From Allacma fusca (Eukaryota; Arthropoda; Collembola; Symphypleona; Sminthuridae): 64,000 nt of DNA. Position numbers and translations under genes: made by a program. Under the pieces are notes generated by a model. That model saw only the letters and a program-made list of their open reading frames with translations, had not been told where the DNA came from and did not search any database. The stretch is taken from assembly GCA_947179485.1 (NCBI GenBank), contig OX359250.1:9281873-9345872 (forward strand), in the 5' to 3' direction. Positions 40,816-49,856 of the stretch are shown piece after piece; within the stretch, counting starts at the first letter, position 1, and every line of letters begins with the position of its first letter.

Positions 40816-43800
40816 GTTGATAATTGTATAAATTCTCTAATTTTCTTTTGTCCCTTGTGTGATTGTACTGACAAATTAAATCAGAATTCTCTTTTTGTTT
40901 GGATCATCGAGTGATACACTAATAAGTCAAATATGCTCTGATTTCACTGATGCATTTCCTTCCATATGAGGAATTGTTTCCATTTTTTTTTTAAATAAAA
41001 GAATCGACTCGCTTCATCCCCCTTTGAACCCCCCTCCAAAAAAAAAAAATTAGAGACACTCATGCACTTCCTGTAAATAGGCTGGGCTTTCAATTGGACT
41101 CAAAAGTAGTAAGGTACTTTAAGGAGGCCGTACCATTGATTTTGATTAAATTCAATTTTTATTGACAAGGAGCTGAACGTGAGTTCTCTTTCTCTCTCTC
41201 TCATGGATTCAAGGAATCCTCTCCTGGAAGAGAAGGTAACACGGATCCTATGAATGAGTTTAACAGCATGGAAATCCCATTTAATGTAATTGAGAACTTA
41301 TGAGTGTAGAAAAATTCAATTGAACCGACTTCATAGTTTAATTTTATTTAAAAGAGTATTTTTGTTTTTCTTTCCCACACGAAGATATTCCGCATAAATA
41401 CCCATGGGCTCAATTCAACCTACAAGGAATTTTTTTTTTTTTGACAAAAACTCTTGAATCCAAAAGGTCTGAAATGACAGAGTCACGTTCAAAAGAAATG
41501 TGTTTTGAGTAAAAGGTTTACTTTTCAATTTCTATTTACTGGTTACTTGTTCCATTCACCGCTGACAAACCGTGAACGTTTGTTCAATTTTCTGCCAACA
41601 ATAATAGCCCCACATTCGTGTAACATGGAAATTAAAAGCTGATGCGTTGACTGAAGTTTAAGGTTTTCCTTTCACTATTTGTCAGTTGGGAAAATAAATA
41701 TTTTAATTGTTCAGCTACTCACCACCAATCTATTCAGGAGAGAATTGGAGAGGTTGGGTCTCTAGGATCCTGAGGGATTTCATCCTATGAGCATTTATGT
41801 ACGGACATGTATTTCCCCCTTTTTTTTATTGAGGAAAGGAAACTGTGCTTCCGATATTTATCATATGATCCTGACATGACTGTCGAACTCGACGGTAATC
41901 TCAGTGTGAACTTAATATAATATTTAAATTAGTAAACTTTCGTGTAGGGTGCCAGTGTCAACGGAACCATATATCTACTATTTGGTATTGTCCGTAAACA
42001 GAGGGAAAAGTTTTACTGGGGTAATTTATAACCTATAATATTTTAAGTATGTACATTAAAAACTCACCTATTCATCTCATCAAATCCACTCCTGAGCACT
42101 TACTGCTCCTTCTCGTGAGAAACCGCACATGAAGATTCTTTTCATCAATTTTTGTGAATTCAACTGCCGTTATAAACATGGCTTTGTATATAATTATTAT
42201 ACACATGGTATGCTCCCAGACGTTGAGCCTATTATTTCCCGAGTTATGTATACTCACATGACAAATCCCCCATAATATGTAGTACATGGAACAATGCGTA
42301 AATCAACTCCTTCCCAACTAACATGAGTGATGAGACTCAACTCAGCGACGACAAATTCAAAATTTCTCATTTTAATTTTAATTCCTTCCCTTTGAATTTT
42401 CTATGGAAAACAGGACTACACGCATAGGGTCAAGTAGGTAAGTGTCGGGCGGAGCTTATCCCAGGAAAGGAATTCATTTTTATCACAGTCGAGTCCAGTA
42501 TCTAGTGGTCTGAGTGAATTGGATTTTTCCTCAAGCAATTCAAGAATCTCAAAGGAAGCATCTTCCCATGAAAAAGCATTGTTTCCTTTGAAACTCACCA
42601 TTGGACTAATCTACATAGTCAAAATGTTTTACTGACTTACACTTACTTAATATCCCCCGGAATCTGGATCAGATACATTAAATTCAGGAAAGCTGGAATA
42701 CATAACTCAATTTTATGGAGAGAATATGAAGATATAGAAAGCACATGGAATCACTTCGGAATGAGCTGCTAAAATTATTGTAGAAAAATAAGAAAATTAA
42801 TTATGACGAAAGTTCAGAGAATCAATGACCTTGGTCATATAGTAGTAAAGAACGGGTGCGTGTAATAGTTTGTCATTTTGGCTTTAACTATATGTATTAA
42901 TCAGGCCATCCCCTGAAGAGGATGGGAAATCAATTTTATTTCAAATCATAAGACACTAAACTGCATGATATTTCCCATCTCAAGGCTACGTTTTCACTTA
43001 TTAGGTCGTTAAATGTCTCTGCACTCCAAATTATTTGTGTCAGTTCCTTTAACTCCTGCAATTTGTTCGGACTGGGAGCATATTAGAGGCAGGATTGAGC
43101 ATCTTCATAAATTACTCCCATCAAATTTTTTCTCGTTTTGTTTCCCATGTAAAGTTAAATTTAATCATTAGTTTTTACTTGAAACTTTCTCGGAATTAAC
43201 TTGCTCTTGATAACCACAATAAATCTGGTACTGTAGCCAGATTTGTTTTCAAAAGAGGCATCTCAATAGTAGTATGTCACTCGCTTGTTGGCCCCGAAAG
43301 GGACGAATCATCTGAGCCATCCAGTACAATTTCAATGCAAGGAGTTATATTCTAGTCCTGGTTATTTCCTGAGTTGAGTTCCTAGTTCCTATTCGTAACC
43401 CAAGGGTAATTCTATGAAAACTATCCTATTCAGAACTTAGATGATGTTAATTATCAAGGCGAAAGAGATAATATTGTCGGGGAGGAAGCATATTGAGCCA
43501 CTTTAAATGGATTTCTTTAATTTTTTTGATGTATGAAACTGATTAACCTCAGGGTAAACCTTGCTTCACATTTTTCCCACCTCTGTCTAAAGTAATTACT
43601 CAAGGCAGGGGAATTTATTGTTCTTGTGACAAGTTGGGAAACGTTTTAAAACTGTTCGAAACGAGCATTCAATTCTGTTTTATTTCTTCTAAATTTGAGT
43701 AAATGACTTAATACTAGACACATAAGTAATTATATGGACTGGGGTTGGGGTGGAGGGCTCAAGGGTTTCTTGGCACCCTAGTTATAGACGTAAAATTTAA

Positions 43801-45279
43801 AATTAATTATTACATAACAATACATAATTCGAGGATGAGATTCCACGGATCGTAATAAATATTGTCTCCCTTCTACTATAATCGCTGCGGTTCGTATTTC
43901 ATGTAATGATCAGTGGGATTCTTGTCTTAAAAACGTGGCTCTCTGTGAGCCTTATGTAAAGTAAATGTAGTTACCATCAGACTATAAGCTATCATACGAT
44001 TTTGATTACATAAATTATACCAATGCTGTTTGTATTTGGTACATGGACATTTAAATTGGTGCTAACCGTGCTGGCATGCATTGGCATTATTGCCTATTAT
44101 TACCACCATCATCTTCGTGAAGGATGCACCCCAAAGCCAATTAAATAGTCATCCTTGTCTATATACCTGAAATTTTTCTCAATACAACTAAAACCTGATA
44201 CTACATAATTATTAATTCCTTTCAATAACGAATATTTGCTTGTTTCTACGATCATGCTACCCCCCCAATATTCCCATACAGTCAGATACATAAATACTAT
44301 CAATACTCATTACGGCTGTTATGCATTGCAAACACTTGTTATACAAACCAATACGTCCATGCGTCTCGTCTCCCTGTCCATTCAACTCATAATTTCCCAA
44401 ATTGCAAATTGCAATTTATCGCACTGCCAGAAAAACTCGTTTTACGTAAATATTCCATTGAATCAATCGTTTGGCGTCTTGATGCGCTTAATTACTAATT
44501 TCAATGCTTAAATATGTAAAAAACAAAAAAAAATAGCACCAGAGACAAGAGCATGCTCTCTCACTGTAATTAAACAAACACGATATGTACGTCTCTCTGA
44601 GTGTGACCGAGAGGAGCAGTATGATAAAATACATCTCATCTCATGTCACGTGGACGTCACTGCATCTTCGCAACTCCAACAACAGTTGAGGGAAAATACA
44701 GCTTAATCTGTATGTTAGCTTACATGTAAGTCAGGCCCTATTTAGAACTTTAATGATCCGTTACTTACAATTGCAATAAAGGAACGAAGGCTTATGAATC
44801 TTGTGTAATCTTAAGGCAGGAATGCAAGAAGAGATAAAAAAGAGAATTCTCTGTAAAAAATTTATTTATCGCTTGTTTGCACAATCCCTCCGGAAATGTT
44901 AACTCCAGAGATAATACCTATGTAGGTCCACAGTCCCTTCCCCTTTAGAAATAACCCCTCGCAGAAATAATTACCAGTAAGTCAGAGAAACGTGTCAATT
45001 GTGATGCCAACAAGAACGAAGATACAATCAGAGAAATACATAGTAATGAGGAACTAATGCAAAATATTTAATAAACAATTGACAGAGCGATTGTCATAGC
45101 GATAATTCACTCTTTCCTACAATTCTCCTGCCCTCATAAATAATATTTGCAGCCTGAAACCACCAAAGTACATTTACTGTTGTTGCAAATTTCAATGAAT
45201 TTTCATATAAATAGCGGAATCTGCAGAAATACTAAAATTCCAGGAGAATAACTGAATTGTAAGGTTAACTTAAAGTCCT

Positions 45280-45730
45280 TGGCCCAAGTGAGCCATACCC
45301 GGAATTAGTGGAGCAAATTTTATGAAGAAATTTAAAACTTTCTAGCGCTTCCAAATTTTATGAGGATCCTCAAAATTAAATGGCCCAACAATAAGCTCAC
45401 AGAAGTCATAACATTGGAAAACATGCTCCTTCAACTGCAAAATTTGTTACTTGGGTTTGGGATGATGAAATGAAGTTTGAACGACTCTCAATCAAATTTG
45501 GGTCTAGCCCAATGATTTGAATTATTTTTAAGGCCTTCAAGTGTGTACGTATATATGTAAAATTAATATCAGAATGCCATTTTGGGAGCTGTTAGTACTC
45601 ACTCAGGCCCGATGTCCAAACAAGCAGTAAAGTTCGTGCCAGTTCGACCAGGTTTGGCAGCTACAGGAGGCCAATTTTACTCGTTTGAATTTTTTCGAAA
45701 CATAGGGCAAGAGTACGAGGCCACGTAGGA
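45280..45730 (+). pseudogene. Possible decayed coding sequence, unidentified
   Basis: Several adjacent + strand fragments in different frames read like protein but are broken by stops and frame shifts: LGPSEPYPELVEQIL near 45280-45325, KWPNNKLTEVITLENMLLQL near 45380-45440, STAKFVTWVWDDEMKFERLS near 45430-45500, and SKQAVKFVPVRPGLAATGGQ then FYSFEFFRN near 45615-45700. This is the pattern expected of a degraded transposase or pseudogene. I cannot name the family, and a run of chance frames is possible. Confidence 0.25.
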
Positions 45731-45884
45731 ATGCGTTGTCCAATTTTAAATTATTTTCTACTCATATTTAAAAATTACGCAGAAGATTTCTTCCTCCATC
45801 CTTACTTCGCAATGATACTCGTAAAGCCTTTAGGGTGTGTGGGAAGAGGCAGCTCAGCGTCTATTGTGTATCGTGCCGTTTTCT

Positions 45885-46318
45885 TGCAATATTTTCCAGA
45901 ATAATCGCAATATTTTCCAGAATTTTTGGAATATTTTCCAGAATTTTTGCAAATATTTTCCAGAATTTTTGGAATATTTTCCAGAATATTTGCAATATTT
46001 TCCAGAATAATTGGACTATTTTCCAGAATTTTTGGAATATTTTCCAGAATTTTTGGAATATTTTCCAGAATTTTTGGAATATTTTCCAGAATATTTGCAA
46101 TATTTTCCAGAATAATTGGACTATTTTCCAGAATAATTGGACTATTTTCCAGAATTTTTGGAATATTTTCCAGAAATTTATAATATTTTCCAGAATTTTT
46201 GCAAATAATTTCCAGAAATTTATAATATTTTCCAGAAATTTATAATATTTTCCAGAATTTTTGCAAATAATTTCCAGAAATGTATAATATTTTCCAGAAT
46301 TTTTGCAATATATTCCGT
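45885..46318. repeat. 21-bp minisatellite, about 20 units
   Basis: Units of the form GAATTTTTGGAATATTTTCCA repeat head to tail, with variants carrying AATAATTGGAC, AATATTTGCAA and 22-base spacings. Because 21 is a multiple of three, long open frames arise on both strands (136 codons +, 163 codons -), encoding Phe/Ile/Asn/Trp-rich heptapeptides. Each unit also has TTCC and GGAA as short inverted arms. The frames are treated as a repeat artefact. Confidence 0.95.
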
Positions 46319-47656
46319 TTTTTACTTTTTGTTTACTCCATACAATCTGCACAAGTTCAACTTTCGGGAGCGAAAGCTCCTCATCGCAATGTCTTCACAA
46401 AATGTCATGACCTTCTGTCACAACTCAGATTCCCGGAGCCATAATTTCTGCCCTTAGAAAACGCGTTTTGTATAAATCTCCCTGTTGTGTTGAAGCTTTT
46501 TTATAACGGTCAGAGCATGCACAATAAAATCTACCAACTCAATCCCTCCTCCACTAAATTTGATTCAATCTTATTTAAAATTACTCTTTTATTTAAAAAA
46601 AATCACTTTGATATTGTTGGCAGACAATGTTCAGTTCAATTCTCAACGTGCCCCAAGACCAGTTCATATGAGCATCGCTGTAGACATGACTAACCCTGGT
46701 TTTGGGAAACGTAACGTATGATTGGTGGAGTTGAGGGAACCTAAACCGTTTCATTCTTGAGCGCGCGTTTCACAGGCTCCTCCGGAGATGGTTTTAATTA
46801 AACGCAAAAATATAAACACAAGACAGACGACGGCTCATTTTTACTCTGGGATTGGGACTGTCGTATTAAAGTGAAAGTTGGAGTGAATAATTTTTATTCC
46901 GACATTAATCATCCGCTTGTCACGTGTTTGTGAAATCGGGGTTCCTACTTTCTGAACATCGGAATTTGGCTTTATTGTTATTGTCCTGTAGAAGGTTTGT
47001 TAAGATGCTGGTTGTTATAACTTGGAAAAATTACAGTACCGATTCATGGATTTTAATACACTGTTTTTTTTTATTTTAACGAATAGAGGGAGGATCTGGA
47101 AGAATTTTTTGTCGGGCGCTTCCAGTTTCAGACGTGTGGGAGGTCAGAGGTCGTGTCACAAGTAGTCGTTAGTTGTACGTGGATTTCAGTTCCGTGCACA
47201 GTTTGCTCATGAAGTATACTGGAATTTGTCAAAAATGGATTAAATATAATGACAATGAATTAGATGTAATCTGTAATAAGTAATCTGTACGCATAATGGG
47301 ATAGTATAGATGACACTACCTTTGACCTTATCAGGTTCAAAACTGACATAGTCCGACAAAACATTCTTTTCAGGCTTCTGCCAATTATTAACAAAATCCG
47401 TGAATGTTGAACGTAGTAAACTGAGCTGGAGCCGGAATTTTGTTTCTGACGTCCTTTATTTTATTGGCATGTATTACTTGAACAAGATTTTATGTTCAAG
47501 CATAATTTATAAGGATTCATTCGTATGGAAAAAAGATGATCCCCGAATCCCTGCGTTTCTTGTAAAGGAAAGTTGGGACGAGTCAGTGGTGGTAGATGGA
47601 TATGATTTTCTAAGTATAACTCGTATTAATGATAGTTATTACCATTGGTTTTTTAG
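46319..47656. other. Upstream flank of the 47.7-kb gene; no coding recognised
   Basis: Contains a G/C-rich patch near 46765-46790. A 91-codon frame at 47400-47675 starts with GTG and is not convincing. A T-rich tract and AG (ending near 47656) lie 20 bases before the next ATG, suggesting that gene has a spliced 5' leader whose first exon is in this stretch. Confidence 0.4.
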
Positions 47657-47676
47657 GTTGACATATACAAACTAAC

Positions 47677-48201
47677 ATGGCCCGAAAAAAGCCTTTAAGG
47701 AAGCCGAAAGTTTTACTAAGCAGAAAGAGAGTTGTGGCAACTAAATCTCCAGGTGTAAAGACACCCAGGAGCAGGATATATGACTCCCCGAAAGAAACGC
47801 CAGCAAAAATTGACCAGAATCCAAGGCGTACTAGGAACTCCAATCTCGGTATATCTCAGGTTGTCCCGGCTGAAGAAAACTCCCGTCCTCGAAGAGTCAG
47901 TACGGGTCAAACAACTGCCAAAAATAAGGGGAGGATATCAAATGTACCGAAGAAGTGGCCTTCCGTTAATGATACGTCAAACTACAAGGCAGTCTTGAGG
48001 TTTCACAGAATGAAAAGGGAGCTTTTGGTTAGTGGTGGGCACATTTTAATTGAGTGTGTAGTCATTCAATGAATTACTAATAAGTGTGAATCTTTTCTAA
48101 TACAGCCCATTTTATTTGTGAGACTTGTGCTTTCGCATCCTGATGCAATGACGACGCTGATGGGGTCGGTGGATGACGAGGAATGTGAAGCGGAGGAGTG
48201 A
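47677..48201 (+). CDS. Small basic protein, two exons; faint similarity to the start of a histone H3-type fold
   Basis: ATG at 47677 follows a splice acceptor near 47656. Exon 1 (47677-48027) joins exon 2 (48106-48201) in phase 0 across a 78-base intron (gttagt to acag), giving 148 residues. The first 95 residues are Lys/Arg/Ser/Pro-rich and probably disordered, starting MARKKPLRKPKVLLSRKR. The junction reads NYKAVLRFHRMKRELL then PILFVRLVLSHPDAM, then an acidic tail DDEECEAEE. The spacing loosely recalls the alpha-N/alpha-1 part of H3 or CENP-A (LREIRRYQ, ELL, PFxRLV). The rest of a histone fold is absent, so this is only a suggestion. AATAAA lies at 48507-48512. A nuclear or chromatin role is inference from charge. 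Confidence 0.6.
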
Positions 48202-48625
48202 AGTCTTAGAATTGTACATTTCATGCAGTGTTAACTCTAGATTAGGCAGCAGTCTCACAGATTGTTTTTATCAAACCATTAATGAAATCAACATACCATC
48301 ATTGTATTACTTTATGAATTTTCTTCCGTCAAAATTCAACATAGCTTGAAGCTACTTCCCGAAAGCTATAAACATTGTTAAAAGAAAGGCTAAACTGTTA
48401 CTAAAAGAATAAGTTTTTGTTGACATTCCTGTAACAGCTGACAGTTAGCTCCAGTTCCTGTAGGCAAGCAATGAATATTTTTCTTTCATGGGCCACAATT
48501 ATGTAAAATAAAAACACTTAAATCTAAGAAGGTACCGTTGAAAAACTAAAATTGGGACTATCTAGTTAACCGTTGGAGCCAGTTAAAAATTAGGGAGGAT
48601 ATACAGGTTTTTAACTACAGTCACA

Positions 48626-48913
48626 ATGGATTCCAAATGTCCGTATAGAAGTCCCCGCTTTACTTGTGTCCATTTATCAATTTCTCAGGAAGCCCTTGTT
48701 AATGGTATAGAGTGTGACGATGTTGAATTTTATTCTAAAATTGTTTCCGCTAATGTTGGATATACGACAGGGCTCATGACCCGTAATGTTACTTGTCTCT
48801 ACATAAACAATTGTGTTTACTCTGGTGTATTTCATTTACCTGTGAACTCTAGTACTTGTAGTTCGGTTTTAGGAACTCAATCTCAACAAGACTTTCCATT
48901 GCTTTTGCAATAG
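48626..48913 (+). CDS. Possible small orphan ORF or terminal exon
   Basis: ATG at 48626, five bases after an AG acceptor-like site, opens 95 codons with seven Cys (for example RNVTCLYINNCVYSGVFHLP). An AATAAA follows 71 bases after the stop (48984-48989). There is no signal peptide and no recognised family. It lies between the 48106 and 49127 exons, so it could be a separate short gene, an alternative last exon or chance. Confidence 0.25.
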   Translation: MDSKCPYRSPRFTCVHLSISQEALVNGIECDDVEFYSKIVSANVGYTTGLMTRNVTCLYINNCVYSGVFHLPVNSSTCSSVLGTQSQQDFPLLLQ

Positions 48914-49126
48914 TTAATTTTGTGATGCTTTTAAAAATGTGAAATTATGTTCAAATATGTAATTCATTATTCCATGTCTTCCAAATAAATATGTTGTAAT
49001 AATTTGAAATAAAAATAGCGATAAATATAACACCACATGTAATTTTTCAGTGAGGAGTACTTAATTGTAATTAGTCTTGTTTAAACGGTTGTAGACAATT
49101 TTGTTACTTTAAATCTTTTCTTTTAG

Positions 49127-49333
49127 CTTAGTTTCAATCGTGCACGTAATTCCTTGCCAGATTCGGCTGGCTCATATGAAAGGAGTGGTCCATCTATCGG
49201 AGATTTCTCATCTACATTCCTTCGGGATGTGGCCCGCCGTGATCAAATTCTTGTCACTAAACGAACGGAATCACTAACATCTTCTGCTCTCTGTTCTGCT
49301 AGGAGGAAGGGGAAGGAGTCTAGCGAATTATAG
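49127..49333 (+). CDS. Candidate terminal exon, probably linked to the 47.7-kb gene
   Basis: A T-rich tract and ttttag acceptor precede 68 codons open from the first base and ending in TAG. The peptide is Ser/Arg-rich, with SYERSGPSIGDFSSTFLRDV and ARRDQILVTKR. It enters in phase 0, matching the phase-0 donor after 48027, so exon 47677-48027 could splice here instead of to 48106, giving an alternative C-terminus. It could also be the last exon of another gene. No family was recognised. Confidence 0.4.
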   Translation, partial: LSFNRARNSLPDSAGSYERSGPSIGDFSSTFLRDVARRDQILVTKRTESLTSSALCSARRKGKESSEL

Positions 49334-49638
49334 CAGTCTCTGTGAATTCTCAAGACACTATACATTACATATATCTGTAGCATTCATCCGAATTTAAGGA
49401 AATAGTCATTAGAGTGAATGCGCATAACATCAAACTGTTGTAGTCTCAAATAGTTTTTGAATTTGCGTATGTCACAGGTGACTGCCTCCGAAGTTAGACT
49501 TGTGGTTACTTTTTATGCAAGTCTGTGGGGAATTAAAATAACATCAAGACCTACTCAAGACACTGCCATGATGGGACAAGAATTTTGAACCCGGGTACCG
49601 TCGTTCACACGATCAAGGTGGAATAGAATTCAGGAAGG

Positions 49639-49781
49639 TTAGTTTCAGACTTGATTTTAAAAATATTAATACATAATCAATAATTATAAAGTAGCAAAAT
49701 ATGATGTTTTTAAATTTCAAACATACATGTAATTGCTTTTTAAAAGTTGCTAAAATTATATTTATTTTGTATGGATTTCAG
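49639..49781 (+). other. Probable intron in the 5' leader of the CREC gene
   Basis: A GAAG followed by gttagt donor at 49639 and an atttcag acceptor ending at 49781 bracket a T/A-rich stretch just before the CREC start codon at 49857. The 5' leader is therefore probably split. Confidence 0.4.
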
Positions 49782-49856
49782 ATCTTGCGACCTGTAATAC
49801 TGCTGCTGCATATTTTACTGTCACAGGGAGGAATCTATTAGGAAAAACAATTCAGG

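Larger units (their letters stand above)
40085..45830. other. Mostly intergenic; one candidate exon and one decayed coding stretch, listed separately
   Basis: C and A outnumber G and T on the + strand here, opposite to the left of the window (for example 39061-39120 has 19 C and 3 G). A minus-strand frame at 42601-42416 reads like protein for 61 codons but has no supporting exon structure. A short (CT)n run lies near 41188-41202. Nothing else coding was recognised. Confidence 0.5.

Noticed and set aside
42416-42601. 61-codon minus-strand frame starting with ATG
   Set aside because: Reads somewhat like protein, but its ATG lies in a donor-like ATGgtgagt context and no partner exons were seen.
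45835-46352. 136- and 163-codon frames of the 21-bp array, among the longest in the window
   Set aside because: They exist because the period is a multiple of three; no start context, codon bias or promoter supports them.
47400-47675. 91-codon frame before the 47677 ATG
   Set aside because: Starts with GTG and contains a likely splice acceptor near its end; more likely leader or intron sequence.
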